NCBI GenBank assembly: GCA_963921825.1
Contig: OY997595.1
Location: 17,105,228-17,169,227, forward strand
Direction: 5' to 3'
Source: Erodium maritimum
Lineage: Eukaryota > Streptophyta > Magnoliopsida > Geraniales > Geraniaceae
DNA: 64,000 bases
The first letter of the stretch is position 1; every line of letters begins with the position of its first letter. The notes under the pieces are model-generated. The model did not search any database. It worked only from the letters and a program-made list of their open reading frames with translations, and was not told where the DNA came from. The position numbers were made by a program, and so were the translations under genes. Of the stretch, positions 23,039-34,229 are shown piece after piece.

Positions 23039-25958
23039 TTATAGCAACCCATCCACCATTGAGCCCTTGCTTTCATAGCACAGCAACTTGGGTTTCACTT
23101 CCATGCCTAATTTATAGATCTTCTGAATTTCAGCATTTGCATAATTCACCTTCTCCTCTGCATGATTCTCCTCCTCCTCCACCAAGTTCAGTTTCTGCTT
23201 CAGTTCCAACTTCTCAGCTCTACATTCCTCCACTTTTTTCTCTGCTTCGTGCCTCTCTTGCATAAGCATACTTCTTCTCTCCTTAAAGGTGCAGACATCT
23301 TTGACTAATTTCTTTGCCTCGTAGATCTTCTCCAGTCGGTTCAACAGCCAGTCCACTTGCATCTTTACTTCTTTAAGATCATAGACACCGGCAAGCTGGT
23401 TTCTTATATCCTCTGGACTCACATCTTTGAAATTTCTATTTTGCAATGTGTCAATGATGTCACAAACACTCTCTAAGAGCAATGACCGATGCTCCACTGT
23501 AGCTAAAATGCAGCTTGAAGCAATATCTCCGTGTTTCTCAATAATCCGTCTAAGAATGCCAGCTGATACTTCTCTCACTTTGTATCCACTGACTTGGACC
23601 AAGGAAGGATGAACAGATTCGATCTCAGAATCACTAGAGGCATCATCATGGAACATATTGACCATCTCTGTTAGGTTAAGACTAAGAGACCTTTCAAGAA
23701 CAGGGCTAGAATCAGGATTAGCCTGACTAGCTTCATACTTCCCTCCACCAGTACTGGATGTTGCAATGGCATCCCCTTCTGTTACTTGTTCACATGCAGC
23801 CATAAGATAAGCAATGGGGGTAGGGGCTAAGGAAACAATGGGAGTGGGATTATGGGCTGAGGAAGCTTCAGTCGATGGCGCCTTGACAACCACATTCTCT
23901 TCTGGCATAGCTCTGGTTGATGCTTCAGTCTTGTCAAAATCTTTTGCTACCATTGAGGTTGAAGTAAAAGAGGCAGGTGGAGAACTAGCTGTAGCTGGAG
24001 AACGTACCTGGAAAACAACAGATATCGATAGCTAATGTGAACAAAAAGAAGGTGACTGAACCTTAACAATAAACAAGATGTATCCCTACTTGAAAAATAC
24101 TGTTACAAATTGTTAAGACTAGCTAGTTGGTTCAAAAAGAAACAAATGGGTAAGGATAAAGACAAAGTTTCTTACCGACTGAAAGAGACGGTCATAATTA
24201 ACAAGGTGGTCTAGTGATGAAGTAGACTCATCTGATGAATCCTCACTACTTGAACTGAGTGGTAAAGCGTATTGCACTTCTTTACACCTATTTGCTGATC
24301 TCAAGAAGGGACGAGAATTGACAGCCAATTGGGCATTTGGACTTCCATTCTTTGAGGAAACAGAACAACAAATGAGGAAGAATGTTTTTTTTGTTTAAAT
24401 TTCATATGTAAAATGTATGTATGATGGTGAAAGTAGATCCCAACTGGTATGAGAAAAAAGTAGAGATATACGTTTTGAAGATGAAATATATAGTAAGCAT
24501 AATGATAACAGTTCTTACCAACTCCAAGTGATTGTTATCACTAGTGCTGCCATTTAATGATGAAGATTCATGTAGTGATGATTCCTTGAACTTCGATTGT
24601 TCTATGTCTTGAACTTTTTTACTGCATGTTGATCTCAAGGAGGCACGGCGGTTACGAGCCAATTGGGTATTCTTATCAGAGATCTTTGCAATCTGCGAGA
24701 ACATTGCCAATGGATTTGATGAAGATGCATGCTAATAAATACAGAAAACTAGCTGGAGAATCAAGTAGGAACTATTTACATGTCAATCCGTAAAACTTAG
24801 CTTATAATACTTGAACGAAAAAGAGCTTTGTCACACTACACTGGAACTTTTACTCGAGAAGGTAAAATTGAGAACATATCCCCAGGACCATAAAAAATCA
24901 CACTAATATAACAGGACAGTAAGTATCATACTAGAGTTTGTGAGGGCTCTAGATTTAAGCTTGAACCAAGTACACAAAATACCAAAAGAAAAAGTAAAGA
25001 AAAAAACTCTACGGAAAAAGCTTCAGCAAACAAACAAAAAGATGTAGCTTAAACTTGCACATATTTTAAGTGACAGAAGTAGCCAACACACAGCTCAACT
25101 TGATCTACAAAGCAAATGTTATCAATACTAACTAACAAGCTTCCTACAACCTTGAATTCTTGTTTAACTTAGAATCTAATGACCGTTAGTAACTAGAACT
25201 GCAGCCCTTCTATTGGCTGAACAAAGGGTACCTCAGAAAACCCATAGAGCACAAAAGGGTTGGTGAGAGTGGAGAGTTTGAAGGATTTCTATCCACTATA
25301 ACATACATTTTTGTACCCAAATAGAAAGATTTCTTAGTTTTTTGTCAATAACAGACAGGACGCGAGAAGGGTTATGCTACAAAGCCCTCCTCAACAAACC
25401 CATTTAAGACATCTATTGGACGAGATCCCACAAAACCCTCACCAAACGAACAAAAAGTGAATCGTATTGATTTGAGAGTGAATAAAGTTACGATTTCAAC
25501 ATTTCCTGTTTCATCAACTCTCTGAGCAATCTGACAAGGAAAAATCTTAACTTGATCCCACTCACACATTGCTTCTATATTTCACAGCAGAAAACATCAC
25601 AACCCCAATGCCACAAAAGCATCCCACGAGTGAAAAAGGAGTGATCTTTCACTAGTGGAACTGAAAAAGGAGTGATTTTTCACACCCACTGTTGCATTGA
25701 TCTTCATTACTCAGCTACTTAACAAGTAAAAGTCGTAGCCTGGACCCTTGATCTCCTTAATCTTTCCTCAGAATCAAACAATAAGGGTTTCATGGAGAAG
25801 AAGAATCACATTTTAAAAAGGTAAATGGAGGTCATCGGAAGCGGTACCTTCCGGTTGACTCCGACGGCAGAAGGGTGCCATGAGCTATCGGTGCTGTCTT
25901 CTGTTGGTCGGCGGTTTCTCGAAGGTGTTCCTCTCCCTCTTTCTCTTCCTCCTGTCAT
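23039..25958 (-). CDS. PEARLI-4 domain protein (475 aa, 4 exons)
   Basis: Model (minus): exon 1 25958-25848, exon 2 24692-24519, exon 3 24349-24176, exon 4 24007-23039. Every junction has GT/AG (gtaccg...cgcag, gtaaga...aaag, gtaaga...ccag) and is in phase 0. The start is the ATG at 25958, opening a basic leader MTGGRERGRGTPSRNRR. Exons 2 and 3 each encode 58 Ser-rich residues and are homologous (NTQLARNRR against NAQLAVNSR). Exon 4 has a Pro/Ser/Thr linker, then from about residue 283 a PEARLI-4 domain (VSGYKVREVSAGILRRIIEK, HGDIASS, LLLESVCDIIDTLQ), ending in a Lys/Glu coiled coil (about 395-450). Members are called phospholipase-like, but I see no catalytic motif; the function is unknown. 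Intron 1 (1155 bp) could hide a further small exon. Confidence 0.82.
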
Positions 25959-26040
25959 TTTTGGGTTGGAGAGATTATTTCTTCTCCATGAAGAAGGTCT
26001 ATGAGGGTCTTACCTAAGCGAGGGTCTGTATAGACTATAG
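25959..26040 (-). promoter_or_regulatory. Leader and proximal promoter of the PEARLI-4 gene
   Basis: On the minus strand the ATG is preceded by a CT/A-rich leader. The only TATA-like string is 'actctatagtctatac' about 70-80 bp upstream of the ATG, so the start point is uncertain. Confidence 0.3.
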
Positions 26041-26352
26041 AGTATGATTTGTTTTTGTTTTTTTGAAAGACTGTATAGCATGATCAAGACTTAAAGACAA
26101 ACTCAAATCTCATTTTACACCAACAGATCGATAGCTTAATCTAATTTATGTAAAGATAAAATTAGATGGGAGGGAAATAGTATTATATACAAAAAAGAAT
26201 AGGAAAGGAAAGGGCAGGAGAAAGAAGACGAGAATAGGAGAAGATAGTGTTTCACTTTCTTTTATTTTTAATCAAAATGCAAAAAAAAAATACAGAGATA
26301 TAAGAAATCTCGAACTAAAAAAAATCCAATTTCAGATTTAATTCTGATTTTT

Positions 26353-26712
26353 TTAGAAACTCAAAGGGAAATTTGATTTATTATGCTCATAATACACCAG
26401 GGAGAGGGATGCGACAGTGTCGGTATCAACGAAAACCATCAGAGTTGTAGAGGTGATGTCGAACAGAGTCGGGAGAACAACGACGATGTCGGCTTCAGAG
26501 ACGGCGACCGGGGAGGTGGACGAGGCGGTGGCGGCGTCAACAAAAACCATCGGAGTTTCAGAATTGGTGCAGAACAGAGCTGGGAAAGAAAAACCTTAAC
26601 AAAATCCTCAGGAAGAGGCGTCGGGGAGCAATTGTCAAAAATAAATGCATAGAATACGAGTAGAAGAAGGGGAGCCATAGCAGAAACTATGACGATATCC
26701 ATAGCTGTCATG
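26353..26712. other. GC-rich low-complexity tract, unassigned
   Basis: Repeated 'gtcg..gaac.gag' and 'cttcagagacggcgac' strings give open frames on both strands. A minus-strand frame from 26711 starts with a hydrophobic segment (AMAPLLLLVFYAFIF) that looks like a signal peptide, then turns Pro/Ser-rich. The tract at 6790-7200 shares its texture. I cannot support a gene. Confidence 0.3.
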
Positions 26713-26729
26713 ACCTTAGACGGCTAGGT

Positions 26730-28195
26730 CAGAGAAATTGTACCCTAGCAGAGAGAGAAAATATTACTCCATAAACTATATTATTATACTCTATTACTAA
26801 AAATGATAGTATTTATTTAGTTTGAACCGTATAATTTATTATATATCTCTAATTTACTTATAACTTCTTTATACCAAGTTATATCTGATTTTGTTTACTT
26901 ATTGTCAGAAGATGCCTTATTTATATCTTTATTATTTAGCACTTGTACAAAAACAAATTAAAAGAAAAAATCAACTCGAGTAAGAATATGACAGATGATC
27001 GAATAAAAAGTATAGACACAACAATTTTTTTATAATAAAAATCTTAGGAGACACGGCGCCTAATGTCATTTAAAATAAAATTATATCTAAATCATAAAGC
27101 ACGATTATATCTTGTAATTACAAGATTATGTAGGTGAATTTGTAATGAAATGAAATCTATCTTACGAAATAACTTTGACAGTATATTTCTTGATCTTTTT
27201 TTGGCTGGATTCATGGATCGTAACTTGATGGTCAAACAAAGCCACAGAAGAATATGATGTAGACAAAAGTGAAAATGTATAAACCATACTGAAACTTATC
27301 TTACCGTCTTCGTTCAATCAAAAAGAAAACATCTTGAATCTATTTATGTGCACATTACATAAATACTATGAAAATAAATTATACAAATTAGACCAGAAAA
27401 TCAACACATCATCCGTCGTACATTAAAAACATCGAATAACTAAATTATTTTACATGTTTAATTAGAAACGTAACATCATCCGTCGTACATTAAAAACATC
27501 GAATAACTAAATTACTTTACATGTTTAATTAGAAACGTAACGAAACTCCAAGCATCTTTTATATTTATGACATGTTTGGTTGAGAAAAAAAGTATTACAA
27601 GTTAAACGAGGGATTGAGAGCCTAATGTATTTGTTATGGTTAATATCATAAAGCACTACACAAATATACACGTTTTTCAAATAACACATTAAGTTATGAT
27701 TTTTTCATGTGGCACAACTATGTATCAACAAATTATCAAAGTTTAGTATAAAATATTTAGGTAAACCGACGGAATGAAATTTAATTAATATTAAACAAAA
27801 CTTCTAAAATAATAAACTTTTTATATTTTGACCTTCATTTTTGACCAATTAGATCAATTCAAATTAGTTTATTGGATAGGTCTAAACCAGTGATTACAGT
27901 ATGATGTTTTGATACAAATAAATGACTTAGTTATAATGTATAAATGAAAATTTTGGGCCTACCTAGTCTGGGTTTAGGGGCCTTAAGTCACCGCTTAAGT
28001 GGCTTAAAGATGAAGCCGATTCTGATCCTGACCATCTTTCGATATAATTAAACCTCCTGATTTCGAGTTCGACTCTCTTGAATTCTTTAAAAAAGGCCCA
28101 CCGTTCGTCCCAACTCATGGGTCACCACAACTGACCTATCAAGAACCTGGGTCGGAACCATAGAACTTGAGTCTGGCTCAAAGAAAAGAGGCCCA
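26730..28195. other. AT-rich intergenic DNA
   Basis: Nothing gene-like is visible. It contains the 67-bp tandem duplication at 27407-27540. Confidence 0.5.
27407..27540. repeat. Tandem duplication, 67 bp x 2
   Basis: Units 27407-27473 and 27474-27540 begin 'catcatccgtcgtacatt' and appear to differ at one position (attatttta against attacttta). The near identity points to a recent event. Confidence 0.95.
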
Positions 28196-28199
28196 GCGT

Positions 28200-29060
28200 C
28201 ATTTACTTAGGACAAAGACGTTGTAGAACGATTGTCTACTCTCGCAAGTCGCGCCTCCGATTTTGCAATGTATATAGTTTTGGATTCAAACCATCTACCG
28301 CCAGAATATTTGAGAATCCTTCAATCATGGGATCACGAATCCCAACAGACGCATGTGGAGAATCGATATTGCGTCGAGAAAGGTCATCATCGGACTCCGG
28401 CGAGGCAACGGTGGAGATTTTAACTGGTTGTAAAGCATCACCCAATCCCTCCTTGTCCTACAACGAGCTCGTGGAGTCTCTAGGCTCCCATGCGACAATC
28501 TCACGACTGTTCTGAACTGTATCTTTGATGCTCTGTTCTGGGTAAGACGGCTTGACTTTCCAGCGCTGTGTAATGGCTACAAACAAAATGTATCCAATGA
28601 TGTTATAGCCATTAAGGCTGACGACGGTCTGGTTCGCCTCTTCCTTTGATCCGTAGCGTACGAATACGAAGAATTGTCTCTAACGGTTTGGTCGGAGCAA
28701 AACAGAAATAGTTTTGATTTCATCGAATTCACCAAAGACATTACGAACCCAGTCTGCCCTGATATCGTATGACAAGTTACATATGAATACCTCATTCTCT
28801 TGCAAACGATACGACATGGCCTTTGAACAGCCTGTACCCTTACCAGCAATGAGGATACCGGAGCCTCTCTGCACGCCAGAGACTATTGGAGCTTCCCCAA
28901 CCGTCGTAACCTGCATTACAACCTCCCCACCACCATTTGGAGGAGCGTGTAATGACATCGGTTCCGACCTTCTCCTATCGGTGACGTCGTGTTCGTTGCT
29001 ATTGAGTACGCCGAGATTCTTCACTAGATACCTTGTTTTTAGAACCACAACGAGCATATG
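28200..29060 (-). mobile_element. RRM-type LINE ORF1 relic, no ORF2
   Basis: The minus strand encodes, from about 29057, a polar N-terminus and then an RRM with RNP2 EVFICNLS (28797-28771). A frameshift near 28680 precedes RNP1 (RQFFVFVRYG, about 28678-28650) and the closing helix/strand LNGYNIIGYILFVAI. Another frame (28445-28236) continues an acidic tail (ASPESDDDLSRRN). No endonuclease or RT follows downstream, and no A-tail or TSD is evident, so the ends are approximate. The RRM is clearly related to those at 12513 and 18243. Confidence 0.65.
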
Positions 29061-29131
29061 ATTGACCCCTCCCTTCTCTTTTGATGAAACTAACTTACAC
29101 TATTTACCGTAGAGTGACAGTAGCTCGGAAC

Positions 29132-29198
29132 AGAAGAAGAAGAAGAAGAAGAAGAAGAAGAAGAAGAAGAAGAAGAAGAAGAAGAAGAAGAAGAAGAA
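29132..29198 (+). repeat. (GAA)n microsatellite, about 22 units
   Basis: An unbroken run of agaagaag... about 66 bp long lies just upstream (on the minus strand) of the LINE ORF1 relic. Confidence 0.97.
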
Positions 29199-29479
29199 CG
29201 GAGGAGACATTTTTTTACTTCATGCATAAATAATTTATTATTTAGTGGTTCATTTTATTAAACTAGTGCATCATCAAAATACATTCCTACCTTATCATCA
29301 AAATTTCAAATTACCATAAATCAATTTTTTTTGTCAATCACCAACAATTTCATTTTCAGTATTTTTCTTCTCGCCGGCAGACCTTCTCACGGCAAAATTA
29401 GATTCATGTTCTCTTACATGTGTCCTCAAATTTCTTCACCGACTCATAACTTAAACAAATATTTCAAAATTTGAATCCA

Positions 29480-30025
29480 AGCAAGACCCTACAACTCTAT
29501 TCGATAATATTTATTTGTCTAATCATGGTACTTGTTGCTCCACTTTGGTTGATCTCTAACGATTCTTCGTCATTCCAAGCGAACTCACGGTTATACTAAT
29601 GTTTGGACATAGTCTTCGCTTGAACCATGATTTGATCGTCCGATCTTTTGCTTAAATATAGGGGTTCACACTTCATCTGATAAGCATGGAAATTTGAAAC
29701 CTTCATATTAGTGAACCTCCAATGGTTCTTGTCATTCTTCGGACTTCGAATGAATTTGTCGCCGATTTTCATCAAAAGAATCTTTACGCCCATAATATTC
29801 AAAAATGTATCGGTCTTCGTGTCCCTTTCATGGATAGAGTCGATAGAATTGTCGAGGCATGCACACATGAGGCGTTCTTTTTCAATTTCACTCCATTTAA
29901 TACTCGATTTTTCCCGCAAAGCTAAATGGTACCGAAGACTATGGTGATTGAGGTAGTAAGGATGGTTTAAGAACTCATACGTTCAACCAAAAGCCTTGTG
30001 AGGACGAAGGAGTTGGCGAATCCAT
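29480..30025 (-). pseudogene. Myb/SANT-like protein relic (PIF/Harbinger ORF1-like)
   Basis: From an ATG at 30025 (MDSPTPSSSQGF...), after frameshifts, the minus strand encodes 'KWSEIEKERLMCACLDNSID' (29890-29830 region), then 'KNHWRFTNMKVSNFHAYQMK' and 'SDDQIMVQAKTM', ending near 29480 after a stop at 29596. The spacing W-x-E-x-E...L....D.S / W....K.V..FH.Y / SDDQIM.QA fits the trihelix/Myb-like proteins encoded by PIF/Harbinger transposons and their plant relatives. No DDE transposase and no TIRs were found. It could equally be a relic of a domesticated host copy. Confidence 0.5.
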
Positions 30026-30029
30026 CGAA

Positions 30030-31000
30030 AAATCCAATGAACGAGATGGCCAGTTTCCTTCTCCCTGGGCTTAGGGATCATGATGGGTTTTAGGAACGAA
30101 AAAACACATTCGAATCATTGGTTGAGCGAGAAAAAGAGCGTACAAATCGTTGCCCATTGTGAGAAATTAGAACACTTCAAATAATAGGGAGGATTGTAGA
30201 GACGAGGTTGTAGGAGGTGCGGTGCGAATGAAAGGGTTGGGAAAGAGTTTACTTGTCATGAAATTTTTGATAATTTTTGGATCTTTTAAAGTTTTGTTTT
30301 TTCAATAAAGTTGAACATTGCCATTGGACGGACCCCTAGCTGTTTAACTAGTCATTACCTATTCGCCTGGATGGGAGGGTGAAACCTTCTCATGTTGAAA
30401 TCGTCCCGTGGAAACCAATTCGACCCAACAAATTCTAATTCTTCATCAAATAGTGGGACTTTTTAGTCCTGCATTGAAGGTGCTCTTGGGAGAAATCTCC
30501 ACATTCCATCTGTTTAGTTGGTTTGTGAATAGCATTTCCCATTGGCCAAATTTGAGTGTTTCGATCACTATGAAGTATGAACTCATATGATATATGTTGA
30601 CCCCTTATCAGGTTTGCTCCTCTTCGGTCATGTTTCTTGACTAAATCATAAACTTGTGTCGTCTTTTTGGTGCGTGGGCTTACTTTTACACGTGTTCTCT
30701 CAATTGGGTCTTCAAAGTTTGGTGCATATGTCATTGCTTTCTAGTTTCTCTCTCACTTCATAGGATTGCAGATCAACCTTGTTTTTGCACTAGTAAGTGG
30801 TGAAAAAGAAACAAAGGTGAGAAAAATCAAATTTCTAATCCTAGTAAGTTATGTGTCCGTTGCCTTTTTACAGAATTAACAGTGCCTCAATTTGGTTCTA
30901 TGTTCACTTTCAAATGTCACGGTTTCGAATTTGGGATTTACTTGTCTTTAAATTTGTCGTTTTCCTAAAGCAAAACAAAGTAAGGTCTTATTGTGAAATT
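30030..31000. other. Intergenic, nothing firm recognised
   Basis: Short frames only. At 31009-31156 a 48-codon open stretch after a possible splice acceptor (ttgacttgtag) reads CEVEAAILVESRKEKLGG..., for which I know no family. Confidence 0.4.
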
Positions 31001-31423
31001 GACTTGTAGGTTGTTGATGTCGTGTGAGGTGGAAGCTGCTATTCTGGTTGAATCCCGTAAAGAGAAGCTTGGAGGTTATAATATCAACATGTCTGAAGAT
31101 ATGGTGATATGGGTTGCTTCGACTCAAAGAGATAATTCAGTTTTAGAGCTCGGATGAGGTATGCATTATTATGTAAACCGTAGCACTGCAAGCTGGCAAT
31201 GTTTAGCTCATATGAGGTGTGTCCTAACAATGAACATTTGGAGTGGTTTATATGAATGGTAAGTGGATTTTTCTGATGTCACTTAAAATAGTGTTGAGAT
31301 TCATAATACCACCAAGAACATCAATTATTGCAAAATTTTGGAAAAAGTTGCAGTTTCCATTTATTTGGTTGTGTCAATTGCAGTTTCCATTAATACTTGT
31401 TTTCTGCTGTCTTATTTAATTAG

Positions 31424-31579
31424 GTGTGGGAGTGGGATGTCCTGAGCAATGAAGAGGTGGTTGCCCTAGTGTCCTCCCCTTCTGCTGCAAGGATGGCGGT
31501 GGACTCGAGCAGCTCAACGATGGAGGCTGCCTGTTTTCTGGGCGGGGAAATGGGTAACGGTTCTGACAATGCAGTTTAA
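31424..31579 (+). pseudogene. PP2C-like exon fragment
   Basis: After a plausible acceptor (ttatttaattag, ending at 31423) the frame reads VWEWDVLSNEEVVALVSS..SAARMAVDSS and stops at 31579. W(D/E)VLSNEEVV..V followed by AAR..V.SA is the C-terminal region of plant protein phosphatase 2C catalytic domains, normally preceded by ASDG and followed by DD(C/I)...V. Here 'SSSTMEAACF' replaces the family's continuation and the conserved DD is absent. No other PP2C exon was found upstream, so it is probably a captured or broken piece. Confidence 0.35.
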
Positions 31580-32014
31580 TCTAAAAAGACAACAACACAG
31601 TTGTTGTGAAGCATCATATCAGAGCAAGTTCGGCCAGCAACGCTTCATGTGAGTGACTCAGAGTTTGTGCTGTTAATTACCTAGGTTTTTGGAAAAGGTA
31701 ACAGAACTTTCTCAGTGAATGAGTATAGTTGTGTCAATGAGTGTTGGATCCAATGGCAATAAATGTGATTAAAAGCTGAGTTTAGAGGTGGGGAGGAGAA
31801 TAATGTTGCAGCCAAAATTGAGTGCAGTAGAGAGGTACACACTGGCTATGGTTAAAATTATCTACGAGGTCTTGTAGGAATTATAAGTGGACAAACAAGT
31901 CGATATTCTCAAACTCTCCTCTTTAAGGAGTGCTGATGCAAACGATCTTCAATTATGATCGGATGCGGATTAACTCACCGCCGAGAGCTTACCTAATCCT
32001 TCACTTCACTGTAA

Positions 32015-32022
32015 CTATAAGA
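32015..32022 (+). promoter_or_regulatory. TATA-like element of the proline-rich protein gene
   Basis: 'aactataagaagag' at 32013-32026 is the best TATA-like string. It lies about 90 bp before the chosen ATG and would give a leader of about 60 nt. Confidence 0.4.
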
Positions 32023-32105
32023 AGAGCCATGTTCCTCCTACTTCTCTCCATAACCAAGTGCATTGCTTTCTGCTATTACAGAGCAACATTGTCCACTTTC
32101 GAGCA

Positions 32106-33554
32106 ATGCCTACTTCTTACCTCTTCTTTGCCCTTCTTTTGGCTCTCAACGTTCTTCTTGCAGGGGAGGCAGTGGCGGGACGGAAAATTCTACAGAGCTC
32201 CACCAAGAAGCCTGATTGTTTCCTAGGACATCACTGGCCTCCACATTTCCACCACAAGTTCCACCACCATCCTCAACTCGGAAACCCCTTAGCCCCGCCC
32301 CCAGGATATGAGGTTCCCAATCCACCTCCTGAGGAGATTCCACCACCACTTAGAGCTCCTCCTAGGATTGAGGTCCCATATCCTTCCCCTCCGACGATAC
32401 CACCTCCAATGACTGGGGTTCCAAACCCCACTCCCTTACTTCCAAATCTGGCTCCTCAAACAGCTCCACTATCAGCTCCTAGGATCCAGGTACCAAGTTC
32501 AGCTCCTCAGATGGTACCGGCAATGGCTCCAAGCATTGCGGTTCCAAGTTCCTCACCTGAGACGGCGCCAACACAAGCTCCTCAGATGGTTCCGGCAACG
32601 GCTCCAAGGATTGAGGTACCAAGTTCAGCACCTGAGACGGCGCCAACACAAGCTCCTCAATTGGTTCCGGCAATGGCTCCAAGCTTTGCGGTACCAAGTT
32701 CCTCACCTGAGACGGCGCCAACACAAGCTCCTCTATTGGTTCCGGCAACGGCTCCAAGGATTGAGGTACCAAGTGCAGCACCTGATACGGCACCAACACA
32801 AGCTCCTCAGATGGTACCTGCAATGGCACCAAGGATTGAGGTACCAAATGCAGCACCTGATACGGCACCAACACAAGCTCCTCAGATGGTACCTGCAATG
32901 GCACCAAGGATTGAGGTACCAAATGCAGCACCTGATACGGCACCAACACAAGCTCCTCAGATGGTTCCGGCATTGGCACCAAGGATTGAGGTGCCAAGTT
33001 CATCACCTGAGAAAGGGCCAACACAAGCTCCTCAAATGGTTCCAGCAATGGCTCCAAGGATTGAGGAACCAAGTTCAGCGCCAACACAAGCTCCTCAAAT
33101 GGTTCCGGCAATGGCTCCAAGGATTGAGGTACCAAGTTCAACACCTGGGACAGCGCCAATACAAGCTCCTCAAATGGTTCCGGCAATGTCTCCAAGGATT
33201 GAGGTACCAAGTCCAGCACCTGAGACGGAAATGGCGCCAACACAAGCTCCTCAAATGGTTCCGACAATGGCTCCAACGATTGAGGTACCAAGTTCAGCAC
33301 CTGGGACAGCGCCAACACAAGCTCCTCAAATGGTTCCGGCAATGTCTCCAAGGATTGAGGTACCAAGTGCAGCACCTGAGACGGGAATGGCGCCAACACA
33401 AGCTCCTCAAACTGTTCCGGCAATGTCTCCAAGGATTGAGATACCAAGTCCAGCACCTGAGACGGAAACGGTGCCAACACAAGCTCCTCAAATTGTTCCG
33501 GCAATGTCTCCAAGGATTGGGGTACCAAATCCTGCTCCTGCACCAACTACCTGA
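32106..33554 (+). CDS. Secreted repetitive proline-rich / AGP-like protein (482 aa)
   Basis: A single-exon gene. The ATG at 32106 is chosen over an in-frame upstream one at 32058 because it starts a clean signal peptide (MPTSYLFFALLLALNVLLAG, cut near residue 24). After GRKILQ comes a His-rich patch (about 42-55, HHWPPHFHHKFHHH) and a Pro-rich leader. Residues ~126-475 are about 14 copies of a 25-residue module: PRIEVPSSAPETAPTQ + APQMVPAMA. The repeated AP, SP, TP and VP dipeptides are the sites where plant cells hydroxylate Pro and add arabinogalactan, so the protein is probably an extracellular cell-wall glycoprotein. It lacks Tyr cross-link motifs, a Cys-rich C-terminal domain and an obvious GPI signal, so it is not a classical extensin. 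Copy number probably varies between alleles. Confidence 0.85.
   Translation: MPTSYLFFALLLALNVLLAGEAVAGRKILQSSTKKPDCFLGHHWPPHFHHKFHHHPQLGNPLAPPPGYEVPNPPPEEIPPPLRAPPRIEVPYPSPPTIPPPMTGVPNPTPLLPNLAPQTAPLSAPRIQVPSSAPQMVPAMAPSIAVPSSSPETAPTQAPQMVPATAPRIEVPSSAPETAPTQAPQLVPAMAPSFAVPSSSPETAPTQAPLLVPATAPRIEVPSAAPDTAPTQAPQMVPAMAPRIEVPNAAPDTAPTQAPQMVPAMAPRIEVPNAAPDTAPTQAPQMVPALAPRIEVPSSSPEKGPTQAPQMVPAMAPRIEEPSSAPTQAPQMVPAMAPRIEVPSSTPGTAPIQAPQMVPAMSPRIEVPSPAPETEMAPTQAPQMVPTMAPTIEVPSSAPGTAPTQAPQMVPAMSPRIEVPSAAPETGMAPTQAPQTVPAMSPRIEIPSPAPETETVPTQAPQIVPAMSPRIGVPNPAPAPTT
32482..33530 (+). repeat. 75-bp coding tandem repeat, about 14 copies
   Basis: Units such as 'ccaaggattgaggtaccaag' + '..cagcacctgagacg..gc' + 'caacacaagctcctcagatg' recur at 75 bp, with in-frame variants of 63 and 81 bp. 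All length changes are multiples of three, and the two copies near 32830-32980 are almost identical. Confidence 0.95.
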
Positions 33555-34229
33555 AAATGAGGCCCCATATCCTGGGGTGCTATGCCAACAGCTCGCAAGT
33601 TTTGGCCAGATATTCCCATGAGTAAGTGAGCTACACCAAGATTCAATAATCTTGTACTAGGTAATGTATTTATAATTATGTTCTTAGTAAACTTGTTTAG
33701 CATAAACAAGCACGTGCTCAAAATAAGCTAGTTCTTGCCCTCTGCAACACTATGAAGTTTACTGTGCTCGCTTGGTTCCGCACAAGTTGCTTTAGGATAT
33801 GTTCACATAGGTGTTTACTTACACATATCAGCTAATATTTACATATTCACATAAAGCCTAGTATATTTTAAGACGATGCATGGTTTTGATCAATAAATCT
33901 TGCCTTCGCTCTCTCTAAGTGATCAGAGGAAGGACAGATAATCAATTACAATGAATGAATGCAATGACGTACAAACAGAATCAAATTACAAATTTGTCTG
34001 ATGCAGAAATTTAATACTCTAGTTGATGAAACATAATATACATAAAAGGTCAATGGGTAATAAATGTTAAGGAATGGATTGAACTTTTGGACAACAGACA
34101 CAAGTTTCTTCACTATTACATCATGAATTTCAAAATACAATTTTGAATCTGAAAAGAATGACACATACAAGTGTACCAGGGATTGGATCTCAATCTAATA
34201 GAGCCACATTCTGATGACTGATGAATAAC
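33555..34229. other. 3' flank of the proline-rich gene and probable 3'UTR exon of the next gene
   Basis: 33555-33700 is the 3' region of the plus-strand gene. On the minus strand 34229 downward probably holds the last, non-coding exon of the 59-aa membrane protein gene. Its end could not be set. Confidence 0.35.

Noticed and set aside
25372..25569. 65-codon minus frame inside intron 1 of the PEARLI-4 gene as an extra exon
   Set aside because: It lacks a good acceptor and donor at fitting positions and does not resemble the duplicated exons; the four-exon model is in frame without it.
32479..33546. Long antisense (355 codons) and second-frame (361 codons) open frames over the proline-rich gene
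   Set aside because: They exist because the 75-bp repeat is a multiple of three and lacks stops in these frames. Their products are low-complexity, and only the sense frame has a signal peptide.
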